From an uncultured Candidatus Saccharibacteria bacterium (GTDB lineage: Bacteria; Patescibacteria; Saccharimonadia; Saccharimonadales; JAEWBQ01): a DNA stretch of 24,891 bases. The position numbers and the translations under genes are program-made. Position 1 is the first letter of the stretch; the number at the start of each line of letters is the position of its first letter. Below the pieces are notes generated by a model. The model did no database searches and was not told where the DNA came from. It was given only the letters and a program-made list of their open reading frames with translations. Positions 1 to 6,323 of this stretch are shown here, in pieces. The stretch spans positions 1 through 24,891 of the forward strand of contig CAMPGV010000010.1 of NCBI GenBank assembly GCA_946885745.1, written 5' to 3'.

Positions 1-443
1 GCCTGTTCCTGCTTGACCTTCACGAAGCTGATAGTTAGAACGCCGTCTTTGAGGACCGCTTCAACCTCATCTTCCTTGACAGCCAATGGTAGTGCTAGCG
101 TGCGGCTAAATTCGCCCCAGTAGCATTCCTGGATGTGCCAGTTGGTCGCATCAGTATCATCGCCGCTTGAGAGCGTGCCGCTGATGGTCAAGATGCCGTC
201 GCTGATGCTGACATCGAGGTCTTCTTTGTTAACACCGGCAGTACGTGCCTTTACGATAAGCTTTTCGTCTGTTTCATAAACATCTACAGCGAGTTGTCCA
301 GGAAAATCATCTTCTGACTCTTCCCAGTTGTCTTCGACAGTAGGGGCTGCGGCTGGTTGTTGGTTTGAGAGCTCGTCGTCGTTTAGAAACGCGGCGGCGA
401 GTTCATCTTCGATCAAGAGATCGTCATTCTGTTTACGGGCCAT
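1..443 (-). CDS. Hsp20/alpha-crystallin family small heat-shock protein (3' end outside window)
   Basis: ATP-independent holdase chaperone family that binds unfolding proteins in the cytoplasm. The reading frame runs leftward from ATG at 443-441 and is open to the window edge, so only about 147 codons are visible. The first 40 or so residues are acidic and Ala/Gln-rich. They are followed by an alpha-crystallin-like domain: a stretch reading LAVDVYETDEKLIVKA, then the typical beta-strand pattern of alternating charged and hydrophobic residues (VSISDGILTISG), and near the edge GVLTISFVKV, matching the conserved G-V-L-x-I/V element. A GGAGG Shine-Dalgarno lies 6 bases before the ATG. It diverges from comF. 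No CIRCE operator is visible upstream, so control is not obviously shared with groESL. The family call is firm; the C-terminal anchor motif lies outside the window. Confidence 0.88.
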   Translation of the reverse strand, partial: MARKQNDDLLIEDELAAAFLNDDELSNQQPAAAPTVEDNWEESEDDFPGQLAVDVYETDEKLIVKARTAGVNKEDLDVSISDGILTISGTLSSGDDTDATNWHIQECYWGEFSRTLALPLAVKEDEVEAVLKDGVLTISFVKVKQEQ

Positions 444-491
444 GATATCCTCCACTTTTCTCTAGGCTCTGTTTGACAAATAGTCTCTATC

Positions 492-497
492 AGTATA
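492..497 (-). promoter_or_regulatory. Putative -10 element for the hsp20 gene
   Basis: TATACT on the minus strand, giving a leader of about 40 bases that carries the GGAGG ribosome site. No convincing -35 was found. Confidence 0.35.
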
Positions 498-511
498 GCT
501 AAAGCTTGCGG

Positions 512-517
512 TATAAT
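512..517 (+). promoter_or_regulatory. Putative -10 element for comF
   Basis: Perfect TATAAT 34 bases before the comF ATG. The -35 region is poor. No clear Shine-Dalgarno follows; the short leader is A-rich. Confidence 0.45.
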
Positions 518-551
518 CAATAAAACAAGACGTCAAAACGTAAAAATCACA

Positions 552-1214
552 ATGATAGATACCCTCCTCTCTTATATCGCTCCTCACCTCTGTTACGGAT
601 GCGGTCAAACGGGCACCGTACTATGCGATAGTTGTATGAATTACATCGATAATGAGCAGCTTGGTCAGTGTATCGTGTGTCCGAGGCCAGCTCGCCGCCA
701 CCTCTGTAGCAAGCACGTGGGAATGATAGATGACGGCTGGTATGGCGCTATGCGAGTGGGTGTAGTGGAGCAGCTTATTGACGCCTATAAATTTGAAAAT
801 GTCAAAGCCGCTGCGACACCGCTTACGCAGATACTCCTTGTTAATCTCCCTGCCCTGCCTGATCGTACAGTCATTGTGCCGATTCCTACGATAGCGAGTC
901 ACATCCGCGAGCGAGGATATGATCATATGTCTCTTGTCGCTCGTGATGTCGTGCGAATACGCAAACTCACGCTCATTCCTCTGCTGCAGCGTAACACCTC
1001 AACGACGCAACGTGACGCCGACCGGCGCCTTCGTGAAAAACAAGCCCAGGAAGCGTTTCGGGTAGTTGGCGACATAGATCCAGACAGGCCATATTTAATT
1101 ATTGATGATATTGCGACGACCGGAGCGACTTTGCGCCATGCGGCCGAGACTTTGCGACGGGCGGGCGCGCGAACTATCTGGGTTGCGGCTGTCGCCCGCC
1201 AACCTCTCGACTAA
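552..1214 (+). CDS. comF: ComF family phosphoribosyltransferase-like protein
   Basis: ComF proteins assist DNA uptake during natural transformation in several bacteria; the exact biochemical role is unsettled. The protein has 220 residues, normal for the family. It starts with a zinc-binding segment (C14, C17, C25, C28, with further cysteines at C40, C43 and C52). It ends with a type I phosphoribosyltransferase fold whose PRPP loop IIDDIATTGAT lies at about residues 183-193. The conserved ERGYDHMSLVAR-type segment lies between. The ATG at 552 is preceded by TATAAT at 512-517. The gene stands alone, divergent from hsp20, with a tRNA-Ser downstream that has its own promoter-like site. Competence is a plausible role, since Saccharibacteria often carry com genes, but no other competence gene is in the window. 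Confidence 0.9.
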   Translation: MIDTLLSYIAPHLCYGCGQTGTVLCDSCMNYIDNEQLGQCIVCPRPARRHLCSKHVGMIDDGWYGAMRVGVVEQLIDAYKFENVKAAATPLTQILLVNLPALPDRTVIVPIPTIASHIRERGYDHMSLVARDVVRIRKLTLIPLLQRNTSTTQRDADRRLREKQAQEAFRVVGDIDPDRPYLIIDDIATTGATLRHAAETLRRAGARTIWVAAVARQPLD

Positions 1215-1226
1215 TACGGCCATATC

Positions 1227-1235
1227 TGTTACTAT
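1227..1235 (+). promoter_or_regulatory. Extended -10 promoter for tRNA-Ser(UGA)
   Basis: TGT followed by TACTAT, placed so that transcription would start about 9 bases before the tRNA. A weak -35 (TCGACT) lies at 1207-1212, 17 bases upstream of the hexamer. Confidence 0.5.
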
Positions 1236-1250
1236 AGTTTGCGAGCCTCT

Positions 1251-1338
1251 GGAGAGGTGACCGAGCGGTTTAAGGTACTTGTCTTGAAAACAAGCGTGGG
1301 GCAACTCACCGCGAGTTCGAATCTCGCCCTCTCCGCCA
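1251..1338 (+). tRNA. tRNA-Ser(UGA)
   Basis: Class II tRNA with a 7-bp acceptor stem (GGAGAGG with CCTCTCC), a TTCGAAT T-loop, a long variable arm, and anticodon loop CTTGAAA giving anticodon UGA, which reads UCA and other UCN codons. The CCA end is encoded. A terminator hairpin follows directly. Confidence 0.97.
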
Positions 1339-1374
1339 CGAAAAAAGATGACTATATAGTCATCTTTTTTCGTG
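1337..1374. terminator. Bidirectional terminator between tRNA-Ser(UGA) and the pilin-like gene
   Basis: Perfect inverted repeat with A6 on the left and T6 on the right, suited to ending both the tRNA transcript and the convergent gene at 1404-1757. The helix includes the last two bases of the tRNA CCA end. Confidence 0.85.
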
Positions 1375-1403
1375 TTACTAGGAATTGCGGAGTGGGCCTT
1401 CGG

Positions 1404-1757
1404 CTACAGTCCAGCCACTCCCCCTTCATTTGCAAAAGCACCGATCACGAAGCGGATAACAGCATACGCGAGCAGCGCAACGATGATACCGATTACTGCG
1501 TAGAGCAGGGTGTTTTTGGCAGCGGTAATCGCTGCGGTGTTTCCGCCCGACGTAACGTAGCGTAACCCGGCAATGATGATCATGATGACACTGAGCGCGC
1601 CAATGACAAAGAGGAGAATATTGCTCACTTCGGTTAAGATGCCAGTCTGTCCAAAAAGGCTTGCAGGCTGATCGTCGCCACGTGCAGCATTGGCGCCTTC
1701 CATCATTGTGGCAAAGGCGCTAAAGAGAGAAAATTTAGTAATTATATACTCCAACAT
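1404..1757 (-). CDS. TrbC/VirB2-like pilin family membrane protein
   Basis: Small protein of 117 residues with two membrane helices (about 43-64 and 83-106) joined by the loop GLRYVTSGGNTAAITAAKN. This arrangement is typical of the type IV secretion pilin-like proteins abundant in Patescibacteria (hydrophobic helix, G-L-x-Y-x-x-S-G-G, A-K-N, second helix). The N-terminal 25 residues look like a signal peptide with the sequence ANAAR as a possible cleavage zone. Start ATG is at 1757-1755; a TGC-TAATAT extended -10 lies 9 bases upstream, so the message may be almost leaderless. An internal ATG pair near residues 18-19 is an alternative start. The gene is alone: no VirB4/VirD4 homologue is in the window, so a secretion role is not shown. 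Confidence 0.75.
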   Translation of the reverse strand: MLEYIITKFSLFSAFATMMEGANAARGDDQPASLFGQTGILTEVSNILLFVIGALSVIMIIIAGLRYVTSGGNTAAITAAKNTLLYAVIGIIVALLAYAVIRFVIGAFANEGGVAGL

Positions 1758-1766
1758 GTATTTAAT

Positions 1767-1775
1767 ATATTAGCA
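1767..1775 (-). promoter_or_regulatory. Extended -10 element for the pilin-like gene
   Basis: TGC-TAATAT on the minus strand ending 9 bases before the ATG; transcription would start within two or three bases of the start codon. Confidence 0.45.
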
Positions 1776-1813
1776 ATTGATGCGGAAAAAGTCTACCCGT
1801 GGCCCCTGTTTTG

Positions 1814-1822
1814 TGTTACAAT
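1814..1822 (+). promoter_or_regulatory. Extended -10 element for tRNA-Ser(GCU)
   Basis: TGT followed by TACAAT, about 36 bases before the mature tRNA. No clear -35. Confidence 0.45.
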
Positions 1823-1858
1823 AACCCAAGTGCCACAGCGCAAAAGCGCAACCTATAT

Positions 1859-1951
1859 GGAGGAGTACCCAAGTGGCTGAAGGGGACGGTTTGCTAAATC
1901 GTTAGTACGGAGAGATCTGTAGCGGGAGTTCGAATCTCCCCTCCTCCGCCA
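1859..1951 (+). tRNA. tRNA-Ser(GCU)
   Basis: Class II tRNA with acceptor stem GGAGGAG with CTCCTCC, anticodon loop TTGCTAA giving anticodon GCU (reads AGC and AGU), a long variable arm, TTCGAAT T-loop and encoded CCA. Confidence 0.97.
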
Positions 1952-1990
1952 AATAGAAAAGACATGCGGCTGCATGTCTTTTCTATTTGG
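1949..1990 (+). terminator. Terminator of tRNA-Ser(GCU)
   Basis: Nineteen-base perfect inverted repeat around a GGCT loop. Its outermost left bases are the CCA of the tRNA, which pair with TGG at 1988-1990. The right arm contains a TTTT run inside the stem. Confidence 0.75.
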
Positions 1991-2033
1991 TATAAAGGGT
2001 GCTTTTCTCTCTATTCTTCCCGTATCTTGCTCA

Positions 2034-2042
2034 TGCTATACT
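2034..2042 (+). promoter_or_regulatory. Extended -10 promoter predicting a leaderless mRNA
   Basis: TGC-TATACT ends 6 bases before the ATG at 2049, so transcription should start at or next to the start codon. Confidence 0.6.
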
Positions 2043-2048
2043 AGCCTT

Positions 2049-2705
2049 ATGCAACCAAATCGTAACGACACGTGGCAGCAACCTGATTCCCAGCCTTCTG
2101 AGGCGCCATATGCCACAGTAAATGGTGAGAGCGCTAGCATTACCCCTGTTGTTACGATGACTCCCGATCCTGCGCCAATCGATACCCCTTCAAATGATAG
2201 CGTCGAAGAGCCGACGACCGTGTCTGACAGTCACGTAGGTCCAGATGAGCAGCCTGTGTACTGGCAGGCAACTGAATATATTCAGCGCGAGAAGAACGGA
2301 CTATGGTTTGTCGCCTTTGTCTTCATAACCCTAGGACTGATGGCAGTAGCTATTTTCCTGATTCAATCATGGACATTCGCGATTTTGATCCCAGTTATGG
2401 CGACTGCGCTACTAACCTATACGCACCGCCCGCCTCGTCTCATTAACTACACTTTGAGTCGCAAGGGGTTACACGTAAACGACCACCTCTATTCGTTTGC
2501 TGAATTTAAGGCGTTTGGGGTAATTCGTGATGCTGGTGAATATTCGATTATGCTCGTTCCAATTAAGCGCTTCCGCCCTGGTGTCTCCGTGTACTTCCCC
2601 GAGGAAGTTGGTGAAGCGCTCGTTGATATGCTTGGCGCACGCCTACCTATGCGTGATTTGCATCTCGACGTCGTCGATAAAATCATTCGCAAGCTGCGTA
2701 TCTAA
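2049..2705 (+). CDS. Conserved two-helix membrane protein with disordered N-terminus
   Basis: Function unknown. The 218-residue protein has an N-terminal region of about 75 residues rich in Pro, Ser, Thr, Asp and Glu that looks disordered. A hairpin of two membrane helices follows (about 86-106 and 108-124). The C-terminal cytoplasmic domain of about 90 residues begins LINYTLSRKGLHVNDHLYSF, which resembles the strand pattern of bacterial PH-like domains that follow a two-helix hairpin (YdbT/DUF5673-like); that resemblance is an impression, not a proven match. An upstream in-frame ATG at 1974 lies inside the tRNA terminator and before the promoter, so the start at 2049 is preferred. The TGC-TATACT box 6 bases upstream supports a leaderless message. 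Confidence 0.75.
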   Translation: MQPNRNDTWQQPDSQPSEAPYATVNGESASITPVVTMTPDPAPIDTPSNDSVEEPTTVSDSHVGPDEQPVYWQATEYIQREKNGLWFVAFVFITLGLMAVAIFLIQSWTFAILIPVMATALLTYTHRPPRLINYTLSRKGLHVNDHLYSFAEFKAFGVIRDAGEYSIMLVPIKRFRPGVSVYFPEEVGEALVDMLGARLPMRDLHLDVVDKIIRKLRI

Positions 2706-2707
2706 CC

Positions 2708-2737
2708 TTGCCTTCTACCCCTTAAACGTGCTACAAT
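2708..2737 (+). promoter_or_regulatory. Promoter of tRNA-Arg(GCG)
   Basis: TTGCCT, 18-base spacer, then TGC-extended TACAAT at 2732-2737. The predicted 5' leader of about 85 bases contains a small GTCGT-GAGA-ACGAC hairpin near 2748-2761 that could be a processing landmark. Confidence 0.55.
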
Positions 2738-2828
2738 TGGCAATGTTCGTCGTGAGAACGACTGAAGGCACCTTCTAGTTACACGAAAGCGGGCGTCATA
2801 TATTTTCGAATGTATGTCACCGCGATTT

Positions 2829-2905
2829 GCACCCGTAGCTCAGCTGGATAGAGCGTCGGCTTGCGGAGCCGAAGGCCATAGGTTCGAATCCTGTCGGGTG
2901 TACCA
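2829..2905 (+). tRNA. tRNA-Arg(GCG)
   Basis: Class I cloverleaf: acceptor GCACCCG with CGGGTGT (first pair G-U), D stem GCTC with GAGC, anticodon stem TCGGC with GCCGA around loop TTGCGGA, T stem ATAGG with CCTGT, encoded CCA. The loop places G-C-G at positions 34-36. Most bacteria read CGU/CGC with an A34 (inosine) tRNA, so this G34 isoacceptor is uncommon. Confidence 0.95.
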
Positions 2906-2944
2906 TGAAAAAAGACTCATCACTAGATGGGTCTTTTTTCTTGG
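2903..2944. terminator. Terminator of tRNA-Arg, shared with the convergent small membrane protein gene
   Basis: Stem AAAAAAGACTCATC with GATGGGTCTTTTTT around ACTA. The single non-Watson-Crick position is a T-G wobble in the plus-strand RNA, favouring plus-strand use. The CCA of the tRNA can pair with TGG at 2942-2944 beyond one mismatch. Confidence 0.85.
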
Positions 2945-2956
2945 TTGAAGTAGTTA

Positions 2957-3175
2957 CTACTTCTCTTTTTTCATGAGGCCAGCGATAACACTGCCGACAA
3001 CGTTGAGTGCAAATAGGATGACCGCAATAATCACCGCCTTGAGTGTCCAGTCACTGAGCTGCTGCCAGCTAGCAAGATTGAGAACAACGGTCATTGCGCC
3101 GATGCCGATAAACAAAACAAGAAACCCAACGATTCCTAGTGCTGTGTTTTTGATGTATGAAAGACTGCTGTTCAT
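2957..3175 (-). CDS. Small two-helix membrane protein
   Basis: Unrecognised protein of 72 residues with membrane helices at about 11-33 and 46-66, a short loop containing WQQLSDW, and a basic C-terminal tail ending KKEK. The topology suggests both ends in the cytoplasm. The ATG is preceded by AAGGAG at 5-base spacing, and a TGG-TATGAT extended -10 sits at 3204-3212, giving a leader of about 20 bases. It lies downstream of the PAP2 phosphatase gene on the same strand with 74 bases between, but its own promoter suggests separate transcription. Confidence 0.7.
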   Translation of the reverse strand: MNSSLSYIKNTALGIVGFLVLFIGIGAMTVVLNLASWQQLSDWTLKAVIIAVILFALNVVGSVIAGLMKKEK

Positions 3176-3203
3176 ATGAACTCCTTATTTGTAGATTTCC
3201 TTT

Positions 3204-3212
3204 ATCATACCA
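3204..3212 (-). promoter_or_regulatory. Extended -10 promoter of the small membrane protein gene
   Basis: TGG-TATGAT on the minus strand, about 28 bases before the ATG, with AAGGAG in the leader. Confidence 0.5.
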
Positions 3213-3249
3213 TGGCGATTGGCGGTAATAGAGGTGGTACCACGGTAAG

Positions 3250-3936
3250 TTATCTAGCTGCTTTTCGGCTGATTAGTTTTTTACCCATCAGCTGAATTCT
3301 ACTAGACTGTAGTGTGATGGCGACAATTGCCACCCATGCCCCACTGACAAGCCAGCCTGCTAAGACATCGGTGGGATAATGTACTCCAAGATACAAACGA
3401 GAGAAGCCAATCAGGAAAATATAGAGACTAACAAACGTGACGACGAACCAACGATAGCGAGTACCCCAGCAAATTAATATGACTGCAAGACCTAGCGCTG
3501 CGCTTATCATCGAGTGCCCGCTCGGAAATGAAAAGCTCGTTTCGAGAACCAGCTGCTCCCAAAGGCCGGGGCGTGTACGCTCAAATAGAAATTTGAGCCC
3601 CACGTTGAGTAGTGCCGCCCCTGCAACGCTTGTGCCGATAATGATCGCCGCCTTAAACTTTCGTCGTAGCGTGAGGAGTGTAATAATGCCGGCCGATAGG
3701 ACAATGATTGCCGCTACGCCACCCAGTTGAGTGATGACGACGAAAAATACGTCCCAAAAGTTGTTTTCATAGGTATTGATCGTACGTAGTACTGCTTCAT
3801 CAAGCCAGAGTACTTCCCGCTCGGTCACTTCGTCGGCAATTTGTACAAATCCAATTGCACATAAGAAAAAGAGTACATAGTACCCCGCAAGGCTCACGAG
3901 TTTGTGTTCCAAAGCGTACAATAAAATTTTTCCCAT
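3250..3936 (-). CDS. PAP2 superfamily membrane phosphatase
   Basis: Type 2 phosphatidic acid phosphatase family; members dephosphorylate lipid phosphates such as undecaprenyl pyrophosphate or phosphatidate at the membrane. All three family motifs are visible: K115 to R122-P123 (KFLFERTRP), PSGH at 138-141 with the catalytic-site His141, and S179-R180 leading to H186 and D190. Several hydrophobic helices surround them (about 16-34, 62-90, 96-114, 145-158, 163-178, 192-210). With 228 residues it is typical in length. The substrate cannot be read from sequence; recycling of undecaprenyl pyrophosphate would fit a cell with peptidoglycan genes nearby. The start at 3936 is supported by TGA-TAAAAT ending 7 bases upstream, which predicts a leaderless message. 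Confidence 0.9.
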   Translation of the reverse strand: MGKILLYALEHKLVSLAGYYVLFFLCAIGFVQIADEVTEREVLWLDEAVLRTINTYENNFWDVFFVVITQLGGVAAIIVLSAGIITLLTLRRKFKAAIIIGTSVAGAALLNVGLKFLFERTRPGLWEQLVLETSFSFPSGHSMISAALGLAVILICWGTRYRWFVVTFVSLYIFLIGFSRLYLGVHYPTDVLAGWLVSGAWVAIVAITLQSSRIQLMGKKLISRKAAR

Positions 3937-3943
3937 TGGTACT

Positions 3944-3952
3944 ATTTTATCA
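3944..3952 (-). promoter_or_regulatory. Extended -10 promoter of the PAP2 gene, leaderless type
   Basis: TGA-TAAAAT on the minus strand, ending 7 bases before the ATG. Confidence 0.55.
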
Positions 3953-4017
3953 GATGAGAAGAGGTGTATTGGACGCTGATGTATGAAGCCGGGGTTTTCG
4001 ATTACCTGCTTTTATAT

Positions 4018-4055
4018 AAGAAAAAACGACAACCATTTGGTCGTCGTTTTTTCTT
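4018..4055 (-). terminator. Terminator of tRNA-Ser(GGA)
   Basis: Thirteen-base perfect outer arms with an A6/T6 tract and an inner extension. The one imperfect inner pair is a G-U wobble only in the minus-strand RNA, matching the direction of the tRNA. Confidence 0.85.
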
Positions 4056-4142
4056 GGCGGAGAGACAGGGATTCGAACCCTGGGTACCTTGCGGTACACA
4101 CGCGTTCCAGGCGTGCCAATTCAACCACTCTTGCACCTCTCC
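4055..4142 (-). tRNA. tRNA-Ser(GGA)
   Basis: Class II tRNA on the minus strand: acceptor GGAGAGG, anticodon stem CACGC with GCGTG around loop CTGGAAC giving anticodon GGA (reads UCC and UCU), long variable arm, T stem CAGGG with CCCTG and encoded CCA. Confidence 0.97.
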
Positions 4143-4159
4143 GTACGATTTCTCTCTCT

Positions 4160-4168
4160 ATCATACCA
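4160..4168 (-). promoter_or_regulatory. Extended -10 promoter of tRNA-Ser(GGA)
   Basis: TGG-TATGAT on the minus strand, about 18 bases before the tRNA 5' end. Confidence 0.5.
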
Positions 4169-4218
4169 GTTGAAATGCCTCATATTACCTAAGTTGTCAA
4201 ACTTACGAGTAATTAGCG

Positions 4219-4248
4219 TTGCGTTTCGGGTGTGACCCTCCCTATAAT
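4219..4248 (+). promoter_or_regulatory. Promoter of the ABC transporter operon
   Basis: TTGCGT, 18-base spacer, TATAAT at 4243-4248 ending 8 bases before the ATG. The message should be leaderless or nearly so. Confidence 0.6.
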
Positions 4249-4256
4249 AGGGGAAG

Positions 4257-5066
4257 ATGTCGACACAAACCTCGCCAGTGATTGAACTACGCGGCCTAAC
4301 AAAGCGCTATGGGCTTGGTGAGGCGACGCATAATGCCCTCGATGGCGTTGATCTCGTGATCCAAAAGGGTGAATTTATTACGATCATGGGCCCGAGCGGT
4401 TGCGGCAAGACGACCCTGCTTAATATGCTTGGTCTTCTCGATCGCGCCGATGATGGTGAGTACCTGCTCGACGGCGTCTCGGTGGAAAGCCTATCAAACG
4501 CGCGTCACGCTCGAATTCGGTCGGATCAGATTGGTATAGTCTTTCAAAGCTTTAACTTGGTGAATCGGTTGACGGTGATTGATAACGTTGCCCTTCCCCT
4601 TACATATAACGGGATCGGGCACTTGAAGCGCCTTGAGATGGCAAGCGCGATTCTAAAAACGTTCCACTTACAGGAGCGCGAGTACTATATGCCTTGGCAG
4701 TTGTCGGGCGGTCAGATGCAGCGCGTGGCAATTGCTCGGGCTCTCGTTAATAATCCGTCGATTATTTTGGCGGATGAGCCAACCGGGAACTTGGATAGTC
4801 GCTCAAGTCACGTCATCATGGAGGAGCTATCTGATTTGCATAAGCGTGGCCACACGATTGTCATGGTGACACATAACCCCGATCTGACGACGTACGCCAG
4901 TCGTGTTATTCACATGCTTGACGGTAAGATTGATAGTGATAAGCAGTTGCGCCCGATTGCGAGTGACCCAACGACAAAGATTACTCTGAGTACCCGCCGT
5001 CGTACACCAACAAAGCCAACTGGCCCTAAGGCTCGCAGGAAAACAATACGAAAGGTAAAGAAGTAA
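4257..5066 (+). CDS. ABC transporter ATP-binding protein, MacB/LolD type
   Basis: ATPase subunit of a membrane exporter or mechanotransmission complex of the MacB/FtsX class. The nucleotide-binding domain covers about residues 8-225: Walker A GPSGCGKTT at 45-53, Q-loop Gln97, signature LSGGQ at 149-153, Walker B IILADEP at 169-175 and switch His206. About 45 extra C-terminal residues are strongly basic and Thr/Pro-rich (for example RRRTPTKPTGPKARRK), a tail not needed for the ATPase and perhaps binding lipid or nucleic acid. The stop overlaps the permease start (TAATG at 5064-5068), which implies translational coupling. The substrate is unknown; no MacA-like adaptor gene is adjacent. Confidence 0.92.
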   Translation: MSTQTSPVIELRGLTKRYGLGEATHNALDGVDLVIQKGEFITIMGPSGCGKTTLLNMLGLLDRADDGEYLLDGVSVESLSNARHARIRSDQIGIVFQSFNLVNRLTVIDNVALPLTYNGIGHLKRLEMASAILKTFHLQEREYYMPWQLSGGQMQRVAIARALVNNPSIILADEPTGNLDSRSSHVIMEELSDLHKRGHTIVMVTHNPDLTTYASRVIHMLDGKIDSDKQLRPIASDPTTKITLSTRRRTPTKPTGPKARRKTIRKVKK

Positions 5067-6295
5067 TGCCGCTATTGATTAGTGACCACCTACGCAACGC
5101 TCGTCAATCGCTGCGGGCTAATCGCATGCGAACATTCTTAACAGTGACTGGCGTGGCGATTGGTATTGCGAGCATTACGGTAATTCTATCGCTGAGTGCT
5201 GGAGTTATTAAGATTATCGACAGTCAGGTCGAGTCGCTTGGCGGTAATATTGCTGTGATTCGCCCTGCGGCGCCGCAAAGACACCTAAGTGAGTTGTCTA
5301 ACCCTGCTCTGCAGCAGGCCTTTAGCACGAGTACAATTACTGAGCGTGATACCGACGATGTGCGGGCATTGCCCGGTGTAGCCGCCGCTGCTCCGCTGAT
5401 GTTAATTAACGGTACGGTTGGTTCGAAAGAAGATACCGCAAAGGTTAGTACAATTGTCGCATCAACGGCCGATCTGCCGCAGACAGTGAACCTTCCGGTT
5501 CGCGTCGGGCAGTTCTTCGATGACATTACCGATGATAATACTGTCGTGATCGGCACGCAGCTATCAATCGATACTTTTGGTACCGAGGAATCAATCGGCA
5601 AGACTATTACGATTCGCGGCGAGACATTCCGGGTGATTGGGGTTTTGAAGCGCTTGAATGATCCAATTAATTTTACGACTGTTGATTTCGATCGTGCAGC
5701 AATTATTACTCTTGAAGCTGGCAAGGGATTTCATGAAGGAACAGCCCAGATTCAGCAGATAAATGTTCGTGCCGAAAGTGCCGCGCAACTCCCGAAGGTT
5801 GTGGCGGCAATGCGGGATACAATTGAAACCAACCATCTTGGTGAAAAAGACGTGGCTATTTTACAAGGTCGACAAATTGCAACGCCAACCAATAACTTCC
5901 TCAAGGGCCTTACGGTGGTCATGACAGTTATTGCTGCTATCTCGCTCATCGTGGGTGGCGTAGGCATTATGAATATTATGCTCGTCGGTGTCGCGGAACG
6001 TACGCGTGAAATTGGCCTTCGCAAAGCTGTTGGGGCAAGTAACATGAATATCGTCGGGCAGTTTTTAACTGAGTCACTCCTGATGAGTGTGCTGGGTGGT
6101 GTGATTGGGTACGTGATTGGGTACACGGTCGCTTTCATCATTAGTACTTTCCTGACATTTGACCCGGCATTTACGTGGCAGATCGCTGCTATTGCCTTCG
6201 GGGTAGCCTTAGGGGTTGGCGGGTTGTTTGGCCTCTACCCTGCTATACGGGCAGCACGTAAAGACCCTATCGAGTCGCTACGTCACTATCACTAA
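5066..6295 (+). CDS. ABC transporter permease, MacB/FtsX family
   Basis: Membrane partner of the preceding ATPase. The 409-residue protein has the standard plan: one N-terminal membrane helix (about 20-47), a large extracytoplasmic MacB-type periplasmic-core domain (about 48-270), then the FtsX domain with three helices. The segment VAERTREIGLRKAVGAS after the second helix is the conserved coupling region that contacts the ATPase, and the C-terminal PAIRAARKDPIESLRHY is the usual end of MacB-like permeases. The gene overlaps the ATPase gene by one base. In an organism thought to have a single membrane, such systems commonly export peptides or antimicrobials, but the substrate is not inferable here. 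Confidence 0.9.
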   Translation: MPLLISDHLRNARQSLRANRMRTFLTVTGVAIGIASITVILSLSAGVIKIIDSQVESLGGNIAVIRPAAPQRHLSELSNPALQQAFSTSTITERDTDDVRALPGVAAAAPLMLINGTVGSKEDTAKVSTIVASTADLPQTVNLPVRVGQFFDDITDDNTVVIGTQLSIDTFGTEESIGKTITIRGETFRVIGVLKRLNDPINFTTVDFDRAAIITLEAGKGFHEGTAQIQQINVRAESAAQLPKVVAAMRDTIETNHLGEKDVAILQGRQIATPTNNFLKGLTVVMTVIAAISLIVGGVGIMNIMLVGVAERTREIGLRKAVGASNMNIVGQFLTESLLMSVLGGVIGYVIGYTVAFIISTFLTFDPAFTWQIAAIAFGVALGVGGLFGLYPAIRAARKDPIESLRHYH

Positions 6296-6297
6296 AA

Positions 6298-6323
6298 AAC
6301 TGGCGCTAGGCCAGTTCTTTTTT
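6298..6323. terminator. Bidirectional terminator embedded in the end of the isomerase gene
   Basis: AACTGGC with GCCAGTT around a 5-base loop, flanked by A and T runs. The convergent isomerase stop codon (6306-6308) lies inside the loop. Confidence 0.8.

Noticed and set aside
473..499. TTGACA with TATAGC as the comF promoter
   Set aside because: The spacer is only 15 bases and the -10 is poor; TATAAT at 512-517 is a better candidate.
1239..1565. Open frame over tRNA-Ser(UGA) and the end of the pilin-like gene
   Set aside because: It encodes the tRNA and terminator sequence and is a shadow.
1974..2048. Upstream start for the two-helix membrane protein
   Set aside because: That part lies in the tRNA terminator and upstream of the TATACT promoter.
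3234..3243. Palindrome GTGGTACCAC after the PAP2 gene as an operator
   Set aside because: Only ten bases, no second copy and no promoter beside it.
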